A stretch of DNA of 64,000 nucleotides, taken from assembly GCA_043801445.1 (NCBI GenBank), contig JAZDMB010000046.1:1-64000 (forward strand). Reading direction: 5' to 3'. A program made the translations under genes and the position numbers. The stretch comes from JAZDFP01 sp043801445. GTDB taxonomy: Bacteria > Planctomycetota > MHYJ01 > JACQXL01. The notes beneath the pieces are model-generated. The model had not been told where the DNA came from. It saw only the letters and a list, made by a program, of their open reading frames with translations, and did not search any database. Below, in pieces: positions 33,222 through 42,486 of the stretch. The number at the start of each line of letters is the position of its first letter. The first letter of the stretch is position 1.

Positions 33222-33714
33222 GATATTATTATATCTTTTTGGCAGGTAAAGTCAAGAAAAATCATCACCGCCGAAAACGCGAAACCGGAATAACTATAAG
33301 GAAACCAAGATAAAATTAATTTCCACCATTTATCCCATTTTGGGACAAAGACACAAAAAGAAAATGTCGAAGTTACAAGTGTAGAAGGTTAATTATACAG
33401 TTAATTATACACGATACCCCCTATACCCTCACTACGCATAGAGGAGTCCCACTCCCTGCTATAGGGAGCCCTATATCCCCCAAATGGAGTTGTGGTAGGT
33501 AGGTAAATTGTATAATTAATCTTCTTTACTAACAAAAGGTTCTTAGTTCTCGCGAAAGACGAACCTTTCTGGACTATAAGGTAATTTTGGACTAATTGTG
33601 GTGTTTTTAAGTGTACCAGAAAGTACTTAACAATCACACCCCGGTAAATTCAGTATCCGCCGCGGATTTAATCACCTCAGAGACGCAAAGAACACGGATT
33701 GAAACTGGTGTGTG
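33222..33714. other. Gene-free stretch with a cluster of hairpins
   Basis: Contains a MITE-like element (33383-33525), then a strong hairpin AAAGGTTC...GAACCTTT (about 33535-33569) and a further stem TTAAGT...ACTTAA (about 33607-33630) flanked by GGTGT/ACACC. A minus-strand frame of 78 codons (33401-33637) runs through these structures and is not credible as a gene. Confidence 0.55.
33383..33525. repeat. MITE-like element with ~21-bp terminal inverted repeats
   Basis: Left end AGAAGGTTAATTATACAGTT (33383-33402); the inverse of the right end (33505-33525) reads AGAAGATTAATTATACAATT, matching at 18 of 21 positions. The 143-bp interior contains further short palindromes (GGGAGCCC, CCTATA...TATAGG). 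No coding capacity and no target duplication evident. Confidence 0.55.
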
Positions 33715-35931
33715 TCACCGGACCCCTGCTAAGGAGAGAAGATACAGCGCAATCACTAACTGAAATAAAATTAACGCTGCGATTATCCAGGTTTGTTTAG
33801 TTATCGCGCTGAGCAAATTCGAGTATTGGTCTGTCCATGGCTTGACGTTTTGGTACTGTTCCGGCTGGGCGGGCGACCAATCCAGCCGCCCGGTTAAAAG
33901 CCCGAAGACTTCCTTGTCCCAAGTCAGCGCTAAGTAGCTGGTGGCTAGGACATTGTCTGTTGCGGTATTAACGGCTTTGCAGGCATACGCCCCCACTGCC
34001 CGAGCATTGGCAAATAGCACCGGGTCCAGCTCCAGATATCGGCTGGAGATGTGGAAAAAAATCACCCCTTTCGGCGCCAGGCGTTTTTTGTATTCGTTCA
34101 GGGCTTCGGTGGTTATCAGGTGCACCGGAACGTAGTCACCGCTGAAGGCGTCTATGACTATCAGATTATAGTAATTTTCCGGCGATTGCCTGATGGACAT
34201 CCGGCCGTCGCCCGCGATAATCTCGGTCCGGGCCGCGCAGTTTTTCAGATAGGTAAACCGCTCTTTCGCGATGGCTATAATTTCGGGGTTTATTTCGAAA
34301 AAGTCCATGGTTTGCCCGGCCTTACCATAGGACGCCAAGACACCGGCACCCAGCCCAATCAACCCGATTTTGTCCGGATTGAAAAGAGGCGAAATCAGGA
34401 CTTGACTCAGCGGAGCGGCCGCGTGGTAATAGGCTATCGGTATCAGCTCTTTTTCCTTGGCCAGGTACTGACCCCCGTGTATGGTATTGCCGCTGAGCAG
34501 CAATATCTTGTCTTTGTCCTGATAGATTTTGTTGACGCCGTAATAATTACGGCTCCGATAGATAATGTTGTGGTCCGACCAAAGATAGTCGATGAGCGGG
34601 CTGGCCGACATGGCCAGCAGGAGCAATAAAATGGCGCTGAGCATTGCCGGCTTGTCTTTGAATCTCGAAAAGACCCAACAAATGGCTATCAGAACCACGA
34701 CCCCGGAGATATTATAGCCCCCGAATATCATGGGCCAAACCACCAAAAGCGCCAGGAGCCCAAGCGCCAAGAGCACATCCCGTTTGGGAAATGAGAGTTT
34801 CGGCCGGTCCAGCGTCATGGCCAGCGCAATCAGGACCAATCCGGCCAGGAATTCAATGGTCGATGACGCTATCAGGGGAATGAGCCAGCTGACAAAAACG
34901 CCGCCCAAAAATCCGCCCAGAGAAAGTATCAGATAGAAGGATGTCAGATTACGGTTATCCCGGGGCTTGGATTGGTAAAGCTCGCTCTGGCAAAACATAC
35001 AGACCAAAAACAATAACACCAGATACGCGGGTAAAGTGATGCTGGTTTCAAAAAACATGGTCACGGTCAGGAAGTAGACGATGGTGCTCAGGGCCAGGAT
35101 GATATGAATCTGGCTCCGGATCCAGACCGGGCACCAGTAGTTCTTTTTGAATACCAGGATAAATGACCCCAGATAGATAGCCAAGGGAAGCATCCATAAC
35201 AGCGGCATCGGGGCAATATCGCAGGTCAGGATATTGGTAACGGACAGGAACATTATCACGCCGGCGGCTCCGAGTAGAAACCATTTTACGGCATCTCGGC
35301 GGCTGACGCGGACCGGCAAGTCTTCATCTTTTGCAACGGCGGTTTTTCTGACTTTTATCAGGGCCAAGGCGGCCAGATACAATAAGGCCAAGGCGAAATA
35401 GCCGATGCGCCAAATCCTGAGCTGGTCGTTGAGGTCCCAGTATAGCTCGAATATAAAGGGATAAGTAATTAAAGCGGCGAATGACCCTAAATTGGATACG
35501 GCGTACAAGATATAAGGATTGGCCTTTTCTTCAAGTTCGGATGATGCCAGCCAGTTTTGGAATATAATGCTGGTGGTGGAGAGGAAGAAAAACGCCAGCC
35601 CGACGGCCATGGAAAGGAACCAGAAAATATTCAGCACCATGGGGATGCCGAATAAGGCTTCCGGCGCCGGCAATGCCCGGCCCGGAAAGAAGAGAAATGT
35701 CAGCGCTAACAGGCCCAGATGGATATAACGATAGCGATAGATGCCCCATTTCCGGAGCGCGAGGTGGGAAAAAAGATAGCCCAGAAACAGAGTCGCCTGG
35801 AAGAAGACCATGGTCGCGCCCCAGACTGAGTACACGCCTCCGAAATGCGGCAGCATGACTTTGGCTACGATAAATTCGATCTGGAATAAAAGGAATGCCG
35901 CTATGAACACGATGACCGAAATAATGTACAT
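33715..35931 (-). CDS. Membrane protein fused to a spermidine-synthase-like domain
   Basis: 738 aa. The N-terminal ~480 residues contain about 13 hydrophobic helices, beginning MYIISVIVFIAAFLLFQIEF with VKVMLPHFGG-type residues typical of the fused MFS/spermidine-synthase family (here IVAKVMLPHFGG). The C-terminal ~220 residues are a polyamine-aminopropyltransferase-like Rossmann domain: GLIGLGAGVLASYG, FFEINPEIIAIAKE, GDGRMSIR and IDAFSGDYVPVHL. Whether it makes polyamines or modifies another substrate is unknown. The frame is open upstream to 36045, but that part (SPGNTTVTGHSEPSASIGRN) is repeat-derived, so I start at ATG 35931. Confidence 0.82.
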   Translation of the reverse strand: MYIISVIVFIAAFLLFQIEFIVAKVMLPHFGGVYSVWGATMVFFQATLFLGYLFSHLALRKWGIYRYRYIHLGLLALTFLFFPGRALPAPEALFGIPMVLNIFWFLSMAVGLAFFFLSTTSIIFQNWLASSELEEKANPYILYAVSNLGSFAALITYPFIFELYWDLNDQLRIWRIGYFALALLYLAALALIKVRKTAVAKDEDLPVRVSRRDAVKWFLLGAAGVIMFLSVTNILTCDIAPMPLLWMLPLAIYLGSFILVFKKNYWCPVWIRSQIHIILALSTIVYFLTVTMFFETSITLPAYLVLLFLVCMFCQSELYQSKPRDNRNLTSFYLILSLGGFLGGVFVSWLIPLIASSTIEFLAGLVLIALAMTLDRPKLSFPKRDVLLALGLLALLVVWPMIFGGYNISGVVVLIAICWVFSRFKDKPAMLSAILLLLLAMSASPLIDYLWSDHNIIYRSRNYYGVNKIYQDKDKILLLSGNTIHGGQYLAKEKELIPIAYYHAAAPLSQVLISPLFNPDKIGLIGLGAGVLASYGKAGQTMDFFEINPEIIAIAKERFTYLKNCAARTEIIAGDGRMSIRQSPENYYNLIVIDAFSGDYVPVHLITTEALNEYKKRLAPKGVIFFHISSRYLELDPVLFANARAVGAYACKAVNTATDNVLATSYLALTWDKEVFGLLTGRLDWSPAQPEQYQNVKPWTDQYSNLLSAITKQTWIIAALILFQLVIALYLLSLAGVR

Positions 35932-36240
35932 CTTTAATCTTAGTAATCTGGGGACATATGCGCCCAGTGCGTTTCTACCGATACTCGCTGATGGTTCGCT
36001 ATGCCCGGTCACGGTAGTGTTTCCCGGGCTCGTGGAACAGACCACACATTTTTTTAGCCCTTTATCTATGCGTCTTTGCGGGCACGGTTTTTATAAAATG
36101 CACTGATTCCGGGTCAGCCACGAATTTACCGCACCTGCCCGAATGAACATTCGTTCAGGCGGGGAGACACAGAGAACACAAAGAAATCAGTCTGCTGTAC
36201 CAAGAATTTACCAGATTTCCACTCCTTAGAGTTAATAAAA
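35932..36240. other. Gene-free stretch with repeats
   Basis: Holds a repeat that extends the upstream frame (about 35985-36045, GTTTCCCGGGCTCGTGGAAC), a CTATGCGTCTTTGCGGGCACG fragment and a REP-like palindrome at 36133-36164 (ACCTGCCCGAATGAAC...GTTCAGGCGGGG). No gene seen. Confidence 0.55.
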
Positions 36241-37344
36241 TCATTCACCTAATTGAAGTTCAATCTTACTTGGTATTTCCCTTACCTTAATAGGCATCTG
36301 ATCTAATTTCCGTGCCTCTTCATAGGCTGATAATGCTTCTTTAATTCTGCCTAAATTAAAAAGAATATCAGCTTTCTTATACCAAGCCTCTGTATACTTG
36401 GGGTCAATTTCTAATGCTTCTTCACAGGCTGATAATGCTTCTTCATTTCTACCTAACTTTACAAGCGTAACACTTTTACCATACCAAGCCTTTTTATGCT
36501 TCGGGTCAATCTTTAATGTTTCTTCACAGGCTAATAATGCTTCTTCATATTTTTCTAAATTAAAAAATATATTACCTTTCTTGTACCAAGCCTTTTTATA
36601 CTTCGGATCAATCTTTAATGTTTCTTCACAGGCTAATAATGCTTCTTCATATTTTTCTAAATTAAAAAATATACTACCTTTCTTATACCAAACCTCTTTA
36701 TCCTTGGGGTCAATCTTTAATGCTTCATTGCAGGTTGATAATATATCTTCATTTATTTTATAATTAAATGGATCTAATCTCTGTGCTTCTTCATAGGCTG
36801 ATAATGATTCTTGATATCTGCCTAACTCTCTAAGTACACCACCTTTATTATACCACGCATTTTTATCCTTGGGGTCAATCTTTAATACTTCTTCAAGTGC
36901 TAATAATGCTCCTTCATTTCTGCCTAACTTTACGAGTGTAACGCCTTTATTATACCATGCCTTTTTATCATTTAGATCAATCTTTAATGCTTCATCAAAG
37001 GCTGATAATACATCTTCATCTATTATTTTACTATTAAATGGATCTAATCTCTGTGCTTCTTCATAGGCTGATAAGGCTTCTTCATATCTGCCTAACTTTA
37101 CAAGTGTAACACCTCTATTATACCATGCCTTTTTATCATTCGGATCAATCTTTAATGCTTCATCAAAGGCTGATAACGCTTCTTCATTTCTGTCTAAATT
37201 TAAAAGTGAACAACCTTTATCAAACCAAGCATTTTTATCTTTATTCACATTTAATTCACTATTTACCAAACCTTTAGAAGCACATCCAGCAAAAATACTA
37301 CCAGCTATTAATAACATGCCATAAATTACTATTATCTTTTTCAT
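36241..37344 (-). CDS. TPR-repeat lipoprotein
   Basis: 367 aa. Lipobox FAGC at residues ~18-21, then about nine tetratricopeptide repeats of the Sel/TPR_2 type with consensus KAWYNKGVTLVKLGRNEEAL followed by SACEEALKIDPK. Two neighbouring units (about 36476-36690) are nearly identical over 102 bp of DNA, so the array can change length by recombination. Two units are interrupted by short QRLDPFN linkers. It is likely a periplasmic or outer-membrane scaffold. AAGGAT precedes the ATG. Confidence 0.85.
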   Translation of the reverse strand: MKKIIVIYGMLLIAGSIFAGCASKGLVNSELNVNKDKNAWFDKGCSLLNLDRNEEALSAFDEALKIDPNDKKAWYNRGVTLVKLGRYEEALSAYEEAQRLDPFNSKIIDEDVLSAFDEALKIDLNDKKAWYNKGVTLVKLGRNEGALLALEEVLKIDPKDKNAWYNKGGVLRELGRYQESLSAYEEAQRLDPFNYKINEDILSTCNEALKIDPKDKEVWYKKGSIFFNLEKYEEALLACEETLKIDPKYKKAWYKKGNIFFNLEKYEEALLACEETLKIDPKHKKAWYGKSVTLVKLGRNEEALSACEEALEIDPKYTEAWYKKADILFNLGRIKEALSAYEEARKLDQMPIKVREIPSKIELQLGE

Positions 37345-37536
37345 ACATTATCCTTATAATTCCGTGTTAGCCACAGAGGCATAATAAAGTCAAAAGTAAA
37401 AAGTATTAAGTAAAAAGTCAGAGCTTTTACCATTTAACTTCTAACTTTCAACTTAACATCTCCACACCAGTGCCTGACGGCAGGCAGGGACACAGAGAAA
37501 TCGGTCTGCTGTCCACCGAATTATCCCACCGTCATG

Positions 37537-39654
37537 TTACTCTGCATTCTGGTAACAAATCTTCATAAACGCTTCAGACAATCTCTTACAAAGCGCTATA
37601 TTTCCTTCACTTTCTCCTAAATCAATATCTGATAACTTAATTGTATCACGATTCTTCTTTAACCATACACTCCATAACTCATAATCTGATTTAGTTGGTA
37701 CATCATTGCTAATACTGGCCAATAAACTCAAGGTTATAAAAGAATCCTCTCGTACCTTCTCAAAATATCCCCCTTCTGCTTTCAGTAGGACAACCAGATA
37801 TTCTACGCCTCTAACGTCTCTATTCCGGAATAAGCATTCGGCTAAAGCCCGCCTTGCCCTTAAAGAATCTTTTAGATTCTCATGCTGGAAAAGATTAGCA
37901 ATGACATCACTATCTTCCTTTGTCAAATATGTTGGGATAAAGGTCGCACCCCTAAAGCGGATCTGTTCATCTTTGGTAGTTTCCAACAGTTTTACTAAAG
38001 GAGGCATCAAGTCCCGTCCGCATAACCCTATCCACATCTGTGCTTCTGAAGACGAGAACCCTTTCATTTGACCGGTCAAGACACGTTGTAGTCCTTGGCT
38101 ACAGGCATCCACTGCCATTTTCTCATTAGTTTTCTTCAGACGCAAGTAAGCTACCACAAATTCACCCGGGCTATACAACGCCCCTTTCGTCAGGAAATCA
38201 CTGAGTTCTTGCTCCTTCATACCCTTAATTTTATCATAATTGCCAAAACTCGCCCTTAACACAAGATTTTGCAGATATTGCTCAAAGAAATTCTCCGGTG
38301 CTTTTGGTGTGGCTTTACTAACACTGAAGCATTTCCAATTGCCATCCTTAAATTGCCAAAATCCTTCTTGAGAACCTACCCAGATAGAACCATCTTTGCC
38401 TTGAATAATTTGACGACAAAGATTATTTCCAGGTATTTCTTTCCCCTTCAGCATACTTATCTTATTACCCTTGATTACCACAGGTTTATCCCTCAATATT
38501 AGCCAGATATCTCCATTACTTGCTTGCAAATATGATTTAACTCCCCCATGCCCTTCAGGAGCAAGGTGGATTTGTTCCCCATCAAATCTGAACCCACGCC
38601 AATTATCAAATAGCCAAATACTGTTATCCGACGAATAAAATGACACATTCACAGATATTTCATCATAGGGTTTAGGAAAAGAAATTTGCTTCCATTCTTT
38701 GCCATCCCAAGATGTTGCGCAACCTCTACCGAAAAACCATAATTTACCATCTTTGGTTTCAAGAATCTGGCAGGTATAACCAGGGTCTTTGTACCATTTA
38801 TAGGTATTATCAGCAAACTCGGCTACACCGTACATATCACCCACCCACACCGTCCCATTAATTGCCTGATAGAACGCTATCGGACCACTATTCAGCAATT
38901 TCTCCCACTTATTCCCATCAAACCTGAACAATGCAGGCCAGACCTTTGCCCAAATCATACCGTCCCGGTCAAGATACCAATCATAGAGCATGGACTGCAT
39001 CTTGTCATCCACAAAAGCGTTTTTCCATTGCTTACCATCAAATAGCCGGCCACCCCTTTGTCTAAGAAAAATATATCCGTTTTTAGATACCAGCCAATTC
39101 TTCCAGACGGTTTTATTTGCAATAAACGCCTCATATTGAGCGGCAATTGCCTCTTCGTCAGAATTAAATATATCATGGAGGACATTATTCTTGAATATGG
39201 CTGAACCGTTAAATGTATCTGCCCAGATGCGTCCATCAGCCAGAACATAAATATTCTTCACGGTATTCTTAGTCCATCGCTGAAAATACCCCTTGCCGGT
39301 TTCGGTTCTTGGTTGAGGTGTTTTTCCGCCAGCGAAATACTCTTTTTCCACATTTTCAGGCGTCCAGTCTTTTTCAATAGGTAATATTTGATATGCTGAT
39401 TCTTTAATATTCCACACCACCACACCACAAGAAGTCCCGGCGACAACATAATTATCTCCTATTAATGCAAGACATCTCACATCGTCATAAGAAGGCTTCT
39501 GCATAAGGTCACCATAGTTAAGCGAAAGATACTTGTCATCATACGGCATATCCGTTAGGAATACATGATCATTATTATCCCCAGTAAACGCGAGAGCTGA
39601 AAATAATGACAGTAAAACCAACACTCTAACTGATATGCTAAAAAGTTTTATCAT
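37537..39654 (-). CDS. Secreted propeller protein with C-terminal HEAT-like repeats
   Basis: 705 aa. Sec signal (residues 1-23). Residues about 55-455 hold repeats of the two-component-regulator-propeller type, each with a D/NGxIW core: GRIWADTFNGSAIF, GMIWAKVWPALFRFDG, GTVWVGDMYGVAEF, GKLWFFGRGCATSW, SIWLFDNWRGFRFDG, GDIWLILRD, GSIWVGSQEGFWQF. Residues about 480-690 are helical with HEAT-like pairs (IRFRGATFIPTYL, LRARRALAECLF). There is no kinase domain, so it resembles a detached sensor propeller. AGGAGG precedes the ATG. Confidence 0.75.
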   Translation of the reverse strand: MIKLFSISVRVLVLLSLFSALAFTGDNNDHVFLTDMPYDDKYLSLNYGDLMQKPSYDDVRCLALIGDNYVVAGTSCGVVVWNIKESAYQILPIEKDWTPENVEKEYFAGGKTPQPRTETGKGYFQRWTKNTVKNIYVLADGRIWADTFNGSAIFKNNVLHDIFNSDEEAIAAQYEAFIANKTVWKNWLVSKNGYIFLRQRGGRLFDGKQWKNAFVDDKMQSMLYDWYLDRDGMIWAKVWPALFRFDGNKWEKLLNSGPIAFYQAINGTVWVGDMYGVAEFADNTYKWYKDPGYTCQILETKDGKLWFFGRGCATSWDGKEWKQISFPKPYDEISVNVSFYSSDNSIWLFDNWRGFRFDGEQIHLAPEGHGGVKSYLQASNGDIWLILRDKPVVIKGNKISMLKGKEIPGNNLCRQIIQGKDGSIWVGSQEGFWQFKDGNWKCFSVSKATPKAPENFFEQYLQNLVLRASFGNYDKIKGMKEQELSDFLTKGALYSPGEFVVAYLRLKKTNEKMAVDACSQGLQRVLTGQMKGFSSSEAQMWIGLCGRDLMPPLVKLLETTKDEQIRFRGATFIPTYLTKEDSDVIANLFQHENLKDSLRARRALAECLFRNRDVRGVEYLVVLLKAEGGYFEKVREDSFITLSLLASISNDVPTKSDYELWSVWLKKNRDTIKLSDIDLGESEGNIALCKRLSEAFMKICYQNAE

Positions 39655-39853
39655 AATACTCCTCCTGTATTTTGTCTTATAGAGTATTGTAATCTAGGAA
39701 CACATACTTATTTATTGTCAGTTTACCAGACAAGCTAATCCGAGTCAAGGAAAAATTAGGAGGTAGTGTATAAGTATGAAGTATGTAGTAGTTAGTATAT
39801 AGTATGAAGTAGGAAGTAGTCGGAGGAAGTTAAAGGTTAGAAGTTTTAACTTG

Positions 39854-40261
39854 TTACTTTTCCGCCTGACTGTTTTGAGATATTTCAATCAGCACACCGG
39901 ACGTGTCTTTTGGGGATAGGAAATTTACCAGATGTCCGCCTGCGCCGATTTTGGGTTCGGCATAAAGCGGTTTATATCCTTTTGATTCAAGTTGTTTCAT
40001 CATTGCCTTTATGTCTTCTACTCCGAAACAAATATGATGGACTCCTTCTCCGCGTTTCTCCAGGAATCTGGTTACTGCTTCTTCTCCGGTTAATGGCTCA
40101 ACTAATTCCAAGACGGTATTGGCAATCGTTAATTTGGCTGTTTTGACCTTCATTGCCGGAACTTCTTCTATGTGTGCCGGTAATCCCAATCCGTTCTGGT
40201 AGAAAGGCAGTGTTTTTTCTATGGATTTTACCGCAATACCGATGTGGTTCAGTTTAAGCAT
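39854..40261 (-). CDS. mce: Methylmalonyl-CoA epimerase
   Basis: 135 aa, standard length. It interconverts (2S)- and (2R)-methylmalonyl-CoA. Vicinal-oxygen-chelate fold with metal ligands His6 (LNHIGIAV), Glu in LELVEP, His in GVHHICFGVED and Glu in VLIEIS. It lies downstream of the mutase on the same strand, giving the propionate/succinyl-CoA interconversion pair. About 75 bases of repeat-like DNA separate them. Confidence 0.95.
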   Translation of the reverse strand: MLKLNHIGIAVKSIEKTLPFYQNGLGLPAHIEEVPAMKVKTAKLTIANTVLELVEPLTGEEAVTRFLEKRGEGVHHICFGVEDIKAMMKQLESKGYKPLYAEPKIGAGGHLVNFLSPKDTSGVLIEISQNSQAEK

Positions 40262-40338
40262 ATAATAGTTATAAGTTACAGGTTACAAGTTATAAGTTTA
40301 TTAAACCTGAAACCTCTAACTTGAAACTTCCAACTTTC

Positions 40339-42015
40339 TTAGAATATCACGGCTCCTTTATATTCTCCAAAGACATCTCTAAGACTCTGCGAGATTTCTC
40401 CTAATGTGGCATTAGATTTGATTGCCTCAATTATCGCCGGCATAAGGTTGTCTTTGGATTGAGCAATTGTTTTCAGGTTGTTTAATGAATCAATTACCAG
40501 TTTGTTATTTCTGTTTTTCTTATACCGGTTAATTTTGGCTACCTGTTTTTTCTGTAATGCAGATGTAACCTTCAATGTATTGATTTTATACGATTCCTTA
40601 GCGGTAAATTTATTAACACCGACAATGATGCGCCGGTTATTTTCTATTTCCTTTTGATATTCATAGGCGCTCCTGGAGATTTCTTTCTGATAGAATCCGG
40701 TTTCAATGGCTTTGGTCGCACCGCCCAATTTGTCAATTTGATTGATATAATCAGTTGCTTCAATTTCTAATTTATCCGTGAGATTTTCCAGATAATATGA
40801 ACCGCCCAATGGGTCAATTATCCGGCTGACCGCTGTTTCATAAGCGATGAGTTGCTGTGTTCTCAACGCAATCTGGACTGATTTTTCGGTCGGTAATGCC
40901 AATGCTTCATCGCGGGAGTTGCTATGCAGGCTCTGTGTTCCGCCAAGCACCGCAGTCATCGCCTGTAAGGCAACACGGGTAACGTTATTATCCGGCTGTT
41001 GAGCGGTGAGGGTGCAGCCGGCTGTCTGGGTATGGAAACGCAGCATCATTGCCCTCGGGTCGGTTGCCTTGAATCTTTCCTTCATAATCTTTGCCCAGAG
41101 CCTTCTGGCGGCGCGGAATTTGGCTATTTCTTCAAAGAAGTCGTTATGGGCATTGAAGAAAAAAGATAATCTTTTACCGATTTCATTTACCCCGTTAGAA
41201 GCGTCCGATGCAGAAGCATTAAGATTACCGGTAGATTTATCCTTTTTATCGTGTTCGCTTCTAACGGGGTTTATATCAAGCCTCCGTTCGAGGCAGGTTT
41301 TTACATAACTGATTCCGTTGGCTAATGTGAATCCGATTTCCTGAGCCGCGGTTGAGCCGGCTTCCCTGATGTGATAACCGCTGACGCTGATAAAATTCCA
41401 TTTCGGCAGGTTCTTAATGCAATATTCAATAGTATCCACAACCAATCTCAAGGACGGTTCAGGCGGGAATATATAGGCGCCGCGGGCAATGTATTCCTTG
41501 AGGATGTCATTCTGGACTGTTCCGGAAATATCAGCCACTTTGACTTTTTGTCTTTCTGCGAGGACCAGATACATTGCCAGGAGAATGGCGCAGGTGGCGT
41601 TGATGGTCATTGAGACGCTGATTTTGTCAAGAGGAATCTCGTCAAACAGGATTTCCATATCAGCCAGAGAAGAGATATTGACGCCGGTTTTGCCTACTTC
41701 GCCGAGGCTCATCGGATGGTCTGCGTCATAGCCCATCTGGGTGGGTAAATCAAAGGCAATACTCAGACCGGTTTGGCCACGTTTGAGCAGGAATTTACAA
41801 CGACGGTTGGTTTCTTCAGCCGTTGCGAATCCGGAGTATTGCCGCATTGTCCAGAGTTTGCCTCGATACATCGTCGGATGAACGCCACGAGTGAAAGGAT
41901 ATTCACCGGGCAAGCCAAGTTTATCCAGACCCTGAACAGAAGGGCTGGGTTCAGCAATGTCTTCCCCGTCTCGACGGGATTCCTTTGTCGGGAGTGGCGA
42001 ATAAAATTGCTTCAT
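40339..42015 (-). CDS. Methylmalonyl-CoA mutase, large-subunit catalytic domain, with inserted element
   Basis: 558 aa. The substrate-binding TIM barrel is of the split, archaeal-type mutase: GEYPFTRGVHPTMYRGKLWTMRQYSGF, AFDLPTQMGYDADHP, GKTGVNISSLADMEILFDEIPL, HTQTAGCTLTAQQPDNNVTRVALQA and GGTQSLHSNSRDEALALPTE. The B12-binding domain is absent and must be a separate subunit, not found in this window. Residues about 249-276 (NPVRSEHDKKDKSTGNLNAS...) are an inserted palindromic element; without it the sequence reads LDINEIGKRLSFFFNAHNDF as expected. With mce it converts succinyl-CoA and propionyl-CoA pathway intermediates. Confidence 0.93.
   Translation of the reverse strand: MKQFYSPLPTKESRRDGEDIAEPSPSVQGLDKLGLPGEYPFTRGVHPTMYRGKLWTMRQYSGFATAEETNRRCKFLLKRGQTGLSIAFDLPTQMGYDADHPMSLGEVGKTGVNISSLADMEILFDEIPLDKISVSMTINATCAILLAMYLVLAERQKVKVADISGTVQNDILKEYIARGAYIFPPEPSLRLVVDTIEYCIKNLPKWNFISVSGYHIREAGSTAAQEIGFTLANGISYVKTCLERRLDINPVRSEHDKKDKSTGNLNASASDASNGVNEIGKRLSFFFNAHNDFFEEIAKFRAARRLWAKIMKERFKATDPRAMMLRFHTQTAGCTLTAQQPDNNVTRVALQAMTAVLGGTQSLHSNSRDEALALPTEKSVQIALRTQQLIAYETAVSRIIDPLGGSYYLENLTDKLEIEATDYINQIDKLGGATKAIETGFYQKEISRSAYEYQKEIENNRRIIVGVNKFTAKESYKINTLKVTSALQKKQVAKINRYKKNRNNKLVIDSLNNLKTIAQSKDNLMPAIIEAIKSNATLGEISQSLRDVFGEYKGAVIF
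41190..41269. mobile_element. 80-bp palindromic element inside the methylmalonyl-CoA mutase gene
   Basis: Perfect 14-bp inverted arms CCCCGTTAGAAGCG (41190-41203) and CGCTTCTAACGGGG (41256-41269). TTTA flanks both sides (41186-41189 and 41270-41273), giving an 84-bp, 28-codon in-frame insertion. The interior is alignable to the 8602-8681 copy when this one is reverse-complemented, and both are exactly 80 bp. Confidence 0.88.
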
Positions 42016-42136
42016 TATGATATCTATAGATAATTAAATCTTTGTAAACGGATTAAACAGATATATAAATAGATTAAACCTGCTTGACGGCAGGTAGATC
42101 CGCAAAATCAGCTAAATCCGTTTACTTATGGCTAAA

Positions 42137-42334
42137 TTATCTTGCTAATAATCTCGTTATTTTTTTCACGAATGGCTTGGAAGAAATCTCTGCTTTTTGC
42201 CTGAGCCCTCGTCGTCGTTTGGCTGATTTCGTAGAGAGCAGATGGCTTTTGCCCTGTTTGTTTCGCATTAGTTTACCGGTTCCGGTAAGGTGCACTCTTT
42301 TTGCTACTGCTTTACGTGTTTTCATCTTAGGCAT
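42137..42334 (-). CDS. rpmI: Ribosomal protein L35
   Basis: 65 aa, standard length, very basic. MPKMKTRKAVAKRVHLTGTG and KGKSH..STKSAKRRRGLR segments are diagnostic. AAAGGAG precedes the ATG. It follows infC as in most bacteria, but rplT (L20), usually next, is not present; a methylmalonyl-CoA mutase gene follows instead. Confidence 0.95.
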   Translation of the reverse strand: MPKMKTRKAVAKRVHLTGTGKLMRNKQGKSHLLSTKSAKRRRGLRQKAEISSKPFVKKITRLLAR

Positions 42335-42364
42335 ATTTGTTTTCTCCTTTCGTGTTGTTTTCTA

Positions 42365-42387
42365 TCTGCCCGACAACGGTCAGGCGG
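42365..42387. repeat. REP-like palindrome between infC and rpmI
   Basis: CTGCCCGACAACGGTCAGGCGG, a compact copy of the CCTGCCCGAC/GTCAGGCGGG family inside a translation operon. The infC-rpmI gap also holds a TATCCCGTAAGGGAT palindrome (about 42463-42478). Confidence 0.6.
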
Positions 42388-42486
42388 AAAGACAAAAGTT
42401 GACCGTTTAATTCATTGAATAATTAAATAACCTTGAGATACCTAACGGTATTCTATTTAATAGTATCCCGTAAGGGATTGCTAATA

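Noticed and set aside
33401..33637. 78-codon minus-strand frame
   Set aside because: Runs through the inverted repeats and hairpins of the 33.4-33.6 kb cluster; composition is not protein-like.
34051..34629. 192-codon plus-strand frame
   Set aside because: Antisense to the spermidine-synthase-like domain; no start signal.
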